Assembly (NCBI GenBank): GCA_016841905.1
Contig: JAENYF010000016.1
Span: 1-60,757, forward strand
Length of the DNA stretch: 60,757 nucleotides
Source: Desulfoscipio geothermicus
GTDB taxonomy: Bacteria > Bacillota > Desulfotomaculia > Desulfotomaculales > Desulfallaceae
Direction: 5' to 3'
Shown here: positions 18,675 to 27,094 of the stretch, piece by piece
Layout: the number at the start of each line of letters is the position of its first letter
Position numbering within the stretch: position 1 is the first letter of the stretch
Translations under genes and position numbers: made by a program
Notes under the pieces: model-generated
What the model saw: the letters and a program-made list of their open reading frames with translations, nothing else
What the model was told of the DNA's origin: nothing
The model's database searches: none

Positions 18675-19259
18675 TTAATTCTTGATAACTTTATTTTCAG
18701 TTTGTGTTATTTGGATATTATCAAAACAGTGGAAACCCTTTTTATCGTCAGTTAATAGATATATTCTGGTTTTAGCTGTGTTAGCGGGGATGGAAATGAG
18801 CTTGTTGGCTTTCTCCCAATCGCTTCCTTGATGCATATGTTGTATATCGTAATACTCAGGTAATTTTTGGCCCTTGACGTCAAAAAAAATTATGGAGATC
18901 CTGGCCGGTCCCACCGCCGTTCCTTTTTGGGTTGATGCTTGCACGTTATAGCCTGCTCCGGAGAGCAGGTTTATATCTTGTTTAATTAGCCAGTTGTTGT
19001 TATTTATTATATAATGGTTTCCATCCTTCTCTTTGCGTAAGGCGTAAATGTTGTTCCAACCGAGCCCCCCTTGTTCAAAATCCCCATTTTTAATCATATT
19101 TTCCTTGGTAATGCTTATATTTGAACCTTCCACGCGATTAACATTCTTGTTTGCAGGAGTGGCTTGCTGATTGTTGAGATTGGCATAAAGCAAATAGAGT
19201 ATGGTTAGTCCAAATATAATATTTACCACTATTAATATTATATATTTGTTGTCCCGTAT
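18675..19259 (-). CDS. Membrane-anchored CBM-like protein, probable ATA start behind a G8 tract
   Basis: A small protein with an N-terminal signal anchor and one beta-sandwich, carbohydrate-binding-module-like domain (MIKNGDFEQGGLGWNNIYAL; CFDNIQITQTEN at the end). It resembles the two repeated modules of the 785-residue neighbour, so both may bind the same polymer. The conventional start, GTG at 19229, leaves only a 16-residue membrane segment and no ribosome site. Ten codons upstream an ATA at 19259-19257 lies five bases after a run of eight G (19265-19272 on the plus strand). Starting there gives MRDNK plus a full 22-residue membrane segment. A real AUA start, or a mutated ATG, is inferred. 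Confidence 0.7.
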   Translation of the reverse strand: MRDNKYIILIVVNIIFGLTILYLLYANLNNQQATPANKNVNRVEGSNISITKENMIKNGDFEQGGLGWNNIYALRKEKDGNHYIINNNNWLIKQDINLLSGAGYNVQASTQKGTAVGPARISIIFFDVKGQKLPEYYDIQHMHQGSDWEKANKLISIPANTAKTRIYLLTDDKKGFHCFDNIQITQTENKVIKN

Positions 19260-19552
19260 TTTTTCCCCCCCCTTTAATAAAGTTTTATATGACTTCGGAA
19301 CAGACGATACAATATAGTATGCTTAAAACGTTTTTTTGCACATAATTTTAGGTGATTTTGAAATTATGTTCCGGTTAATTTCCGGCTTTTTCTTTAGACA
19401 AGAACGATAATAAATTTTGACTTGCTTACTGTGAACCCCTGTTTGCTAACAAATTGTTCGTACGACGCATATATTAAAACGTGCAAACAGTCGAGACCTG
19501 TGGTTCAAAGTATTCTGATGCATCTTTGGGGATAGGATGCGATATATATAGG

Positions 19553-19593
19553 AAAAATTACAGGAACGTGGCAGGGTTGTCACGTTCCTGTAA
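19553..19593 (-). terminator. Terminator of the 785-residue secreted protein gene
   Basis: TTACAGGAACGTG and CACGTTCCTGTAA form a perfect 13-bp stem; on the minus strand it is followed by TTTTT. It lies about 50 bases past the stop codon at 19644. Confidence 0.88.
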
Positions 19594-19643
19594 AAGAGCA
19601 ATTAGCATTTATTATGATCATGGCATGTGGAGCCGTTAACGTG

Positions 19644-22001
19644 TTAGCCTTTGGCAACTAAAGATATATCGTCAAAATGGCAGTTGCCGCTGCCGCCGTT
19701 TACAGAAAGATAAACTCTAGTAGTGATGGCGGTATCCGGAACTTTGACGGTCATCTCGGGCATGGCTTCCCAACCGTTGCCGCTGTTGCGGTAAGTAAAG
19801 GCGTACGGAACTGTATTGCTGCCGTCGCTGTGGAAAAATTGTATTACTATCCTGGCACTTTGCGCAGCAGTACCTTTTTTGGCTCGCGCGTTTAGTGTAT
19901 AAGTACCAGGTTTCAGGTTCAGAGCTTGGAAGAAATCGAAGTTATATGTGTTGGTCAGGTATTTATTGCCGTTTGCGTCACTGTTAATTACTGCTGAACT
20001 ACGGTTGTTCACCCAGCCGGTCATGCCTGCACTAAAGTTGCCGTTGGTTATAAGGTTACCTCCGGTGTTTGACTCAGGATTATTGATGAGGCAGGTTACC
20101 GGTTTTGAAGTAGAAGTATTTCCCATGCTGTCCTTAGCTATGGCATGTATATAGTAAGTGCCGTTCTTAATATTGGCAACGTCCCAGGTTAACTCCCATG
20201 TGCCCTTTGTTTTGGTGCCTTCACTAAGTGTGGCTTCTCCGATGGTTGTCCATGTACCCTGGACCCCGGTGGCATAGGCGATAACTAATTGGTTAACTCC
20301 TGAGTCATCACTGGTGGCTGTTTTAATGGTTGCGGTATCTCTTAATTCAGAGTCTTCAACCGGTTCGGCAATAGCTACATTCGGACCCTGCTTATCCGGT
20401 ACTGGTGTGGTATCATTTTCTGCAACCAAAGATATATCGTCAAAATGGCAGTTGCCGCTGCCGCCGCTTACAGAAAGATAAACTCTAGTAGTGATGGCGG
20501 TATCTGGAACTTTGACGGTCATCTCGGGCATGGCTTCCCAACCGTTGCCGCTGTTGCGGTAAGCAAAGGCGTACGGAACCGTATTGCTGCCGTCGCTGTG
20601 GAAAAATTGTATTACTATCCTGGCACCTTGCGCAGCAGTACCTTTTTTTGCTCGCGCGTTTAGCGTATAAGTACCAGGTTTCAGGTTAAGAGCTTGGAAG
20701 AAATCGAAGTTATATGTGTTGGTAAGATATTTATTGCCATTTGCTTCACTATTAATTACCGCTGAACTCCGGTTGTTTACCCAGCCGGTTATGCCTGCAC
20801 TGAAGTTACCGTTGGTGATGATGTTACCCGGAACAGGTATCGGTACAGGTACGGGATCGGGGTCTGGCGGATCAGGCTCCGGGTTTGACGTATTATTGCG
20901 GGCAAAAGCGTAATTTAACAGGGCAACCCCTTGTAGTTCTACGGGGTGTACCGATGATTTACCCGCAAGGATCTTATAAGAAGTGTTAAGCAGGGACGGA
21001 GCCCATGGTTCAAACCATAGCCAGTGCGAAATTGCTCCCGGCATATTGGCGGTGCCTGTACCGTTGAGATAATTGGCGATTGAGCCGTCCTTTTTAATTA
21101 ATACCTTACTGGCGGTATTGGCAAACTTTTGCATATCTGCATTGTTAAAAATACCGTTTCTATAAGCGAGGTAGATAAATTCATTATCCAGGACGCTGTG
21201 ATTAAGATCTTCAATAGCACTGCTGAAACGGGAGTCATCAGGGAAATAATTCCACACATAAGCATTGGAGGATGTGTTAACACGCAGGTACTTTTTAAAG
21301 TAATTGGCGATTTTTGTGGCCTTATTCAAGTAAGACTTGTCCCCCGAGGCTTCATAAATAGACAACATGGCACTGCCCTGGGCCAGGTTCATATTAATAG
21401 GCCTGGCCAAATGTATGGTATTACCTTCTACAATCCAACGGCTATTAACTTCAAGGTATTGGGGTCTGTCACTCATGTCGTGAGCGTCGATAGCATCCTT
21501 GGCGGCTTGCAGGTATTTATTGGCTTTAGCACTATATGTTGATAAAGACAGGTCTTTTTTTACAATTGTTGCAAACTGGGCCAGCGGGGCTGCGGTAAGT
21601 CCAGTTTGTACTGCATAAATATAATATGTCTTATAGTCGGTATAATAACCGCAACGCCAGGCAGGCAGACTTAATCCACGGTAGTCGGTTACTCCCCGGA
21701 CGTTGTCCCGGCGGGCCAGTACGCTATCAGCGTGCTCGATAAATTTATTAAGGTATTGTTTATTTTTTGTTGCTTCATACATCAGTAAATACGATCTCAT
21801 GATATGGCTTTCGTCCCAAGCGATGAGACTGTCATCAACCCTTGTTTTATACCAGTCCCATTTGTTTGTATTATCTAATTGATCAAATAGATTCTGTAAA
21901 CTCTTTGCATCAATTGTGGCAGCTTGTGCTAATTGAGCCCAAGACAAGGAAAACAAGAATATAATTGTCAGGAAAATGTAAAAAAGATTCTTTTGTTTCA
22001 T
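19644..22001 (-). CDS. Large secreted protein: alpha-helical catalytic-like domain, Ig-like domain and two CBM-like modules
   Basis: 785 residues. A signal peptide covers about 1-28. A helix-rich domain (about 35-370) resembles (alpha/alpha)-toroid glycosidases, lyases or epimerases, for example DESHIMRSYLLMYEATKNKQ and NMNLAQGSAMLSIYEASGDK; catalytic residues cannot be named. A Pro/Asp linker (DPPDPDPVPVPIPVP) leads to a first CBM-like module (about 390-525), a bacterial Ig-like domain (about 535-640) and a second, almost identical CBM-like module (about 645-785). It is probably an extracellular enzyme acting on, or bound to, the exported polysaccharide. The start is preceded by AGGAGG, and the gene is divergent from the second flippase. 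Confidence 0.82.
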   Translation of the reverse strand: MKQKNLFYIFLTIIFLFSLSWAQLAQAATIDAKSLQNLFDQLDNTNKWDWYKTRVDDSLIAWDESHIMRSYLLMYEATKNKQYLNKFIEHADSVLARRDNVRGVTDYRGLSLPAWRCGYYTDYKTYYIYAVQTGLTAAPLAQFATIVKKDLSLSTYSAKANKYLQAAKDAIDAHDMSDRPQYLEVNSRWIVEGNTIHLARPINMNLAQGSAMLSIYEASGDKSYLNKATKIANYFKKYLRVNTSSNAYVWNYFPDDSRFSSAIEDLNHSVLDNEFIYLAYRNGIFNNADMQKFANTASKVLIKKDGSIANYLNGTGTANMPGAISHWLWFEPWAPSLLNTSYKILAGKSSVHPVELQGVALLNYAFARNNTSNPEPDPPDPDPVPVPIPVPGNIITNGNFSAGITGWVNNRSSAVINSEANGNKYLTNTYNFDFFQALNLKPGTYTLNARAKKGTAAQGARIVIQFFHSDGSNTVPYAFAYRNSGNGWEAMPEMTVKVPDTAITTRVYLSVSGGSGNCHFDDISLVAENDTTPVPDKQGPNVAIAEPVEDSELRDTATIKTATSDDSGVNQLVIAYATGVQGTWTTIGEATLSEGTKTKGTWELTWDVANIKNGTYYIHAIAKDSMGNTSTSKPVTCLINNPESNTGGNLITNGNFSAGMTGWVNNRSSAVINSDANGNKYLTNTYNFDFFQALNLKPGTYTLNARAKKGTAAQSARIVIQFFHSDGSNTVPYAFTYRNSGNGWEAMPEMTVKVPDTAITTRVYLSVNGGSGNCHFDDISLVAKG
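19654..20058 (-). repeat. CBM-like module repeat, C-terminal copy
   Basis: About 405 bases nearly identical to 20422-20826, offset by exactly 768 bases (256 codons). Most differences are single substitutions, which points to recent duplication or gene conversion. Confidence 0.85.
20422..20826 (-). repeat. CBM-like module repeat, internal copy
   Basis: Partner of 19654-20058. It encodes the module starting ITNGNFSAGITGWVNNRSSA and ending GNCHFDDISLVAEN. Confidence 0.85.
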
Positions 22002-22140
22002 TAACTATATTATCCTCCTTTGTTTTGGAAATCCATGATAAGTACTAAATTCGACATTTCCCACGCTGTTCCTTTTGACTCAAGTTTTCCAATTTAACCC
22101 ACTCTCTGGGTTCTTTTGGAGAGCATAATAGGTGGTGTTT

Positions 22141-23504
22141 ATGATTGAAAATTTAGTTAAAAAAAAATAATCACCGGTAGTTTCATAGTTCTAACAGGTC
22201 AAGTAGTGGAGATCGTTCTGAGTATAATTAACAATGTTATAATGGCCCGTGTACTGGGTCCGGCAAATTTTGGTGTTTATACTCTTTTTTTAAAAATATG
22301 TAATATTGCAGGATTATTGGCGCGGGTAGGAACTAACGATGTGATTGTAAAACATGTGGGAATAACTTCCGGAGTAGGGGACTGGAGTAAATTAAAGGGG
22401 TATATACGCACTGCTTTTCAGATCATGAGCATTGGCTCAATCGTTACGGTAATCCTTATCAGTATGATAAGACAATCCCTGGCCACAAATTTATTTGCTT
22501 TACCCTGTCTATATAAAGTCTTGATTTTTTCTGTTCTGGTAATACCCTTACAAAATTGCTTACTGCTTATCCGAGAAATATTTAGGGGACTACATGATTT
22601 AAAAACAGCTTCATTTTTACCTGCTGGGCAGCAGTTGATTTTTCTTGGGCTACTAGTGATAATCATACTTCTGGGTATGCTTAATGTGCAAAATATAATA
22701 ATTGCATTGAGTGTTGGCATATTTTGTACATTATTGGTAGCCTTGTTTAGGTTAAGAGGTAGGTTGTTAAATTGGCACGTAAAGCCGGAAAGAATAAAAA
22801 TACCGGGACTATTGCAGGAATCAGTGCCCATGATGGTAACCAGGGGTTCCCTCTTGTTTATGTCCAGCACGGATATATATGTGCTGGGCATCTATGCAAG
22901 TCCTGCTGAAGTAGGTATTTATGGAGTAGTTAATGCCTTAGCTGCTATTACAGTTTTTTCGTTTGATATCGTCAATCAGGTTATTCCAGCCATGATTGCC
23001 CGGTATAGTGCCCAAAAAGATTTCAAAACATTGTCATACGTAATCAGGTATGCCTCAACTCTTGGCGTTTTGTTTGCCCTTCCGGTTTTAATTCTCGTAA
23101 CATGTTTTGGTAAGTTTATACTGACTAATATTTTCGGCACCCAATATGCTGGAGGTATTATTGCGTTATATATAATACTGGCCGGTCGGTTATTTACTTC
23201 CTTTAGCGGTTCCACCGGATATTTGCTGCAAATGACAGGGTTTCATATTATTCTGACTAGGATTAGCGTATTTTGTGGGCTATTAAATTTGTTGTTAAAT
23301 ATTGCTCTGGTACAGCAGTTTGGTAAAGAGGGTGCTGCTGGGGCTACTACGATTTCTCTCGTGTTACAAAGCTTTATTGTGCTAGTTATGGCTTATAGGA
23401 AAACCGGTATTTGGGCTCTGGCCTCAATAGACATCGGTAAGGACATAGTTAATCAAGTTTGGAGTTACTTAAGAACTGCCACCGGTAGATTAAAAAATAA
23501 TTGA
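22141..23504 (+). CDS. Second Wzx-type flippase, frame broken at an A9 run
   Basis: From about 22167 the frame encodes a polysaccharide flippase of the MOP superfamily with about 12 hydrophobic segments. The N-terminal signature is IINNVIMARVLGPANFGVYT. The natural N-terminus starts at ATG 22141, behind AGGTGGTG, and reads MIENLVKKK before hitting TAA at 22168. The A9 run at 22159-22167 is exactly one base short: with ten A, or after a -1 slip, it continues as IITGSFIVLTGQVVEIVL into the long frame. A frame from 22206 alone would lack the first membrane helix. It is divergent from the secreted 785-residue protein and followed at once by the methyltransferase. Confidence 0.8.
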
Positions 23505-23523
23505 ATTATACGAAGGTGATACT

Positions 23524-24221
23524 ATGCGTGATATGTATACCAGTGGATTGTATTTAAAAAAAAACCGACATGGCATGTTGAAGATTCTCCCTGGAAGGCC
23601 AGGCAAATATTGCAGATGCTCAAGCGAAATGATTTATTCCCGGATACCGTTTGCGAAATAGGTTGCGGTGCGGGCGCAATTTTAGAACAACTTCAAATTC
23701 AATCAGATAATAATTGCGTTTTTTACGGGTATGATATTTCTCCCCAGGCAATAGCCCTTTGCTTAAACAAGGCTAATGATAAACTTCATTTTAAGCTTAA
23801 AGATATAACAAAAGAATCAAATCATGACTCATTTGATTTACTGCTTATTATAGATGTTGTTGAACACATTGAAGATTATTTTGATTTTCTTCGTAAAATA
23901 AGAACAAAAGGGGAATATAAAATTTTTCATATTCCTTTAGAGATTAATGTGATCAGGGTCTTGCGTAGGTACCCTATGATAAACTCCTGGAAAAATTCCG
24001 GGCACATTCACAATTTTACCAAAGAAACTGCTTTGCAGTCTTTAGTAGAAACGGGTTACGAGATTGTTGATTACTTTTATACGTGTAACTTTAAACGGTT
24101 AAATATAAAGTACTGGAGAACATATATTTTGCAAATGGTACAAAGAGTTGCCTTTACAATTCATAGCGATATGGCAGTTCGTTTATTTGGTGGATGTTCA
24201 TTGATGGTGTTAACAAAATAG
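23524..24221 (+). CDS. Class I SAM-dependent methyltransferase, frame broken at an A9 run
   Basis: The protein has the class I methyltransferase motif I CEIGCGAGAILEQL, then FYGYDISPQAIALC and LLLIIDVVEHIEDYFDFLR, as in methyltransferases that modify sugars in polysaccharide loci. The start is ATG 23524 behind GAAGGTGAT. The first codons read MRDMYTSGLYLKK and reach an A9 run at 23556-23564; in the ATG frame a stop follows about 45 codons later. One extra A or a -1 slip continues as PTWHVEDSPWKARQIL, which is the sequence normally seen before motif I in this family. A start at 23610 would lose that conserved N-terminus. Confidence 0.8.
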
Positions 24222-24607
24222 CCAAGTTAAGCAAGCAGCTTTATTGTTAACAAGTAACTTAATTATTATCGGTATTGTACAGGGTTCTGCACAGCAGAGC
24301 CCTGTTGTCATATTGTGGTAAGCCGGTTTCTTTGTTGGCCTGGGGGTTATCCTTATGCACTGTCGGTTATTGGCCAGCGACCTTCATGAAATCGATGCTA
24401 AGAGCCGTGTTTTTTTTAATTAATCTGTTGGATAAGTCCACTATCTGTAACATCGTATTTTATACAATCATATTTTAACTAAAAGATAGCTGTAGATTAT
24501 CAAATGGAGCGACACGTTTAGGCCAAGCGCGCTCTTGTCCAACAAATGGTAAGGGGCTTGTTTAGTTTGTTCCCCACAGGTTTATAAAAGCTGACAGGAG
24601 GTAAGTG
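24222..24607 (+). other. Intergenic region with a hairpin, no gene
   Basis: The region holds a hairpin at 24279-24305 (ACAGGGTTCTGC pairing with GCAGAGCCCTGT, one G-U pair) that may end the flippase-methyltransferase unit, although the following T tract is weak. A short open frame at 24275-24478 has no ribosome site and no family resemblance. The ribosome site AGGAGGT of the epimerase gene is at 24596-24602. Confidence 0.5.
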
Positions 24608-25555
24608 ATGAATTTACAAAATAGGACTGTGTTGGTTACTGGTGGTGGTGGGTTTATGGGTTCCCATCTTTGTGAGGCGCTTTTGTGTTCCGGGGCTAAG
24701 GTGAGGGTGATTGATAATTTTGCCTCAGGCCGACCGGACAATTTAGCTGATATTATAGAACGGCTCGAGTTAGTTAAGGGCAGTGTGGCTGATGAAAAAA
24801 AAGTCCAATTAGCCTGCCAGGGTGTGGATGCTGTAGTGCATACTGCCTTTCCCATGGCCATGCGAGAGCGCTCTTTAGACACAGGTGTAATGGTGGATTA
24901 CCTGGCCGGTCTGTTTAATTTGCTGAAAGAAACGATAGCCAATAACGCATTGTTTGTTTATATATCCTCCATAGCAGTATATGGCAATCAGCAATATGTA
25001 CCTGTTGATGAAAATCACCCTCTAGAACCAGTTATGCTGCACGGGGCTATGAAGTTAGCAGGTGAGTATCTATGCCGCACATTAGCTCACAGTCATGGTC
25101 TAAAGGCGGTAATTCTCAGGGCTGCGGATATTTACGGTCCTAAAAACACCCGGGTTTGTGTACCGGTAAGGTATTTAATAAATGCCTTGGTGGGGCAGCC
25201 TTTGCGGGTATTTGGGTCAGGCCGGCAGTCCAGGACTTATACCTATGTGGATGATTTTGTGCAATCTGTGTTGGGTGTACTAGTAACCCCGGAGGCAGTG
25301 GGCAAAGTGTTCAATATAGCGGGAGAGCAGGAAGTTTCAATGTATGAATTAGCGGTGCTAGTTAAGGAGATCGCTAGGAGTAACAGCCCTGTAGTATTGG
25401 AAGAAAACGTAGCTTCTGATGACCGCCGATTGGTAATAGATGGCTTTTTAGCCAGACAAACGTTGCAATTGACCCAACCGGTCAGTATGCGAGAGGGATT
25501 AGCAAAGACCAGGGATTGGCTGTTACAAGACCCAGGTTTTTATCAAGAGGGATAA
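24608..25555 (+). CDS. NAD-dependent epimerase/dehydratase (extended SDR)
   Basis: About 315 residues of the extended short-chain dehydrogenase/reductase family. The N-terminal nucleotide-binding motif is VTGGGGFMGSHLCEALL; later segments are VYISSIAVYGNQQYVPVDEN and a C-terminal RTYTYVDDFVQSVLGVL. In the usual YxxxK position the sequence reads HGAMKLAGEYLC, so the catalytic Tyr is replaced by His while Lys remains. That is unusual and may mean altered chemistry. Probably a nucleotide-sugar epimerase or dehydratase. ATG 24608 follows AGGAGGT by about six bases. The LCP gene follows 16 bases after its stop. Confidence 0.82.
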   Translation: MNLQNRTVLVTGGGGFMGSHLCEALLCSGAKVRVIDNFASGRPDNLADIIERLELVKGSVADEKKVQLACQGVDAVVHTAFPMAMRERSLDTGVMVDYLAGLFNLLKETIANNALFVYISSIAVYGNQQYVPVDENHPLEPVMLHGAMKLAGEYLCRTLAHSHGLKAVILRAADIYGPKNTRVCVPVRYLINALVGQPLRVFGSGRQSRTYTYVDDFVQSVLGVLVTPEAVGKVFNIAGEQEVSMYELAVLVKEIARSNSPVVLEENVASDDRRLVIDGFLARQTLQLTQPVSMREGLAKTRDWLLQDPGFYQEG

Positions 25556-25571
25556 ATTAGTCTTTCAATTA

Positions 25572-26531
25572 GTGAGGCGATTACTGGTGAATAGATGTAA
25601 GTCTATTTATATCATGATACCAGTGCTGCTAATTGCTTTAGCACTGGGGTTTTTTTATACTAGTAGTTCGGCAAAAAACATTATTCGATCTTTCTTGGCT
25701 AACGGTAATGAACTTGATACTGCCGACCCTGGTATGGGTTCAGAACAACCAGAACTGGTGGAGCCTGATATTGCTTGGTTGAAAGAACCTTTGAATTTAC
25801 TGGTAGTGGGCACGGATAATGACTCCTATCTCAATAGCCCATCCGAGCAGGGGCCCTGGCGAGCCGATGTTATTATATTAGTACAGGTGGATACAAACCG
25901 CGAACGAGTCAACCTTTTATCTATCCCCAGGGACACCAGAACTTATATACCTGGACACGGCATAGAAAAAATCGCTCATGCCCACGCTTACGGTGAAATT
26001 CCGTTAACTGTTGCTACTATTGAAGAATTAATAGGGGTGCAGGTTGACCACTATATCAGCCTTGATTATCTAACCTTTACCAGAGTGGTAGATATACTGG
26101 GCGGAATTGAAATTGATGTACCCAAGGAAACAGTTACCAATAATAATGAGTATTTTCGAGCTGGCAAGCAATTAATGAACGGCCGCCAGGTCTATGAATA
26201 TATTCACAGCCGGGATGAGCCGGAAGGTGATATTGCCCGCATTAACAGACAGCAACTTTTTTTGCGTTCCTTACTTGAAACAGTGCGTGAACAAGCCGGA
26301 GGTCTTGATTTAGCCCAAATGTACCTGGAATTTAGAAAAAACTCAGAAATATCCCTGTCGCTTAGGGAAGTTGTCAAACTTGCCTTTTTTGCCCGGGATT
26401 TACAAGTAGATAAGATTAGTATGCAAACATTAGCGGGTAAACCAGCTAATATTGACGGTATCAGTTATTGGACCGTAGACCAAGAAAGTTTACAAACAAT
26501 TCGGCAGCAGATGTCTTTAGTTAAAGATTAA
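25572..26531 (+). CDS. LytR-CpsA-Psr (LCP) family wall-polymer ligase
   Basis: 319 residues: an N-terminal membrane anchor (about 13-32), then an extracytoplasmic LCP domain. The core is visible: LNLLVVGTDND, WRADVIILVQVD, RVNLLSIPRDTRTYIPG, and the Arg-rich segment SRDEPEGDIARINRQQLFLR. LCP enzymes transfer undecaprenyl-linked glycopolymers to peptidoglycan, so this gene fits as the last step of the polysaccharide pathway. The GTG start at 25572 has a weak ribosome site; GTG at 25587 is an alternative. A terminator follows, closing the epimerase-LCP unit. Confidence 0.9.
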   Translation: MRRLLVNRCKSIYIMIPVLLIALALGFFYTSSSAKNIIRSFLANGNELDTADPGMGSEQPELVEPDIAWLKEPLNLLVVGTDNDSYLNSPSEQGPWRADVIILVQVDTNRERVNLLSIPRDTRTYIPGHGIEKIAHAHAYGEIPLTVATIEELIGVQVDHYISLDYLTFTRVVDILGGIEIDVPKETVTNNNEYFRAGKQLMNGRQVYEYIHSRDEPEGDIARINRQQLFLRSLLETVREQAGGLDLAQMYLEFRKNSEISLSLREVVKLAFFARDLQVDKISMQTLAGKPANIDGISYWTVDQESLQTIRQQMSLVKD

Positions 26532-26567
26532 TTGAAGTTTAAAAAATGATAGATCACTGAACAAATT

Positions 26568-26595
26568 AAGGACCGTAAACCGGTTCTTTATTTTT
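26568..26595 (+). terminator. Terminator after the LCP gene
   Basis: AAGGACCG and CGGTTCTT pair around TAAAC and are followed by TATTTTT. Confidence 0.75.
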
Positions 26596-26679
26596 CGTCT
26601 TTAGTGGTGTTAGATAGATGAATTACATGATTACTAATTGATAAATAAAACCCTTTGCTTAACTGAGGGCATACAAGAG

Positions 26680-26706
26680 AGCCACCTAAAATAGGTGGCT
26701 TATTTT
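26680..26706. terminator. Hairpin between the LCP gene and tRNA-Gly
   Basis: AGCCACCTA and TAGGTGGCT form a perfect nine-pair stem followed on the plus strand by TATTTTAG. It may end minus-strand tRNA transcription or be a second terminator of the LCP unit. Confidence 0.6.
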
Positions 26707-26760
26707 AGTCTGATTCCTATTTAAACCATAGCAGTAAGTACTTGGCAATACTTCAATAAC

Positions 26761-26835
26761 TGGAGCGGGTGACGAGGATCGAACTCGCAACCCTCAGCTT
26801 GGGAAGCTGATGCTCTACCATTGAGCTACACCCGC
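26761..26835 (-). tRNA. tRNA-Gly (anticodon CCC), CCA encoded
   Basis: On the minus strand, GCGGGTG pairs with CACCCGC as the acceptor stem. The D arm contains AGCTCAATGGTAGAGC, the anticodon arm is TCAGC-TTCCCAA-GCTGA (anticodon CCC), and the T arm contains GTTCGATCC. The discriminator base is T and CCA is encoded. The cloverleaf is complete. Confidence 0.95.
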
Positions 26836-27094
26836 ATGTGTTTAGCATGTACTATTATATTCACTAAGCATCTAGAAGTCAAGGGTGTGCGTCGGCAATC
26901 ACCTGTAAATAAAGGGCACAAAAGTAAATTGCCCTGCTAAGGTGCAAAACCTAGCAGATCTTCTCTAAGATATGGTTCATTTATAAATGTGCCAAGCAGT
27001 GTTGTGACACTTTATATGTTTTTATCATATTTTGGAGATATCAAGCTGTAAATCAATGTAATTAATGTATTGGAAAAGGAAACAGGTGAGTTTG

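Noticed and set aside
24275..24478. 67-codon open frame between the methyltransferase and epimerase genes
   Set aside because: No ribosome site, starts inside a hairpin and resembles no known protein.
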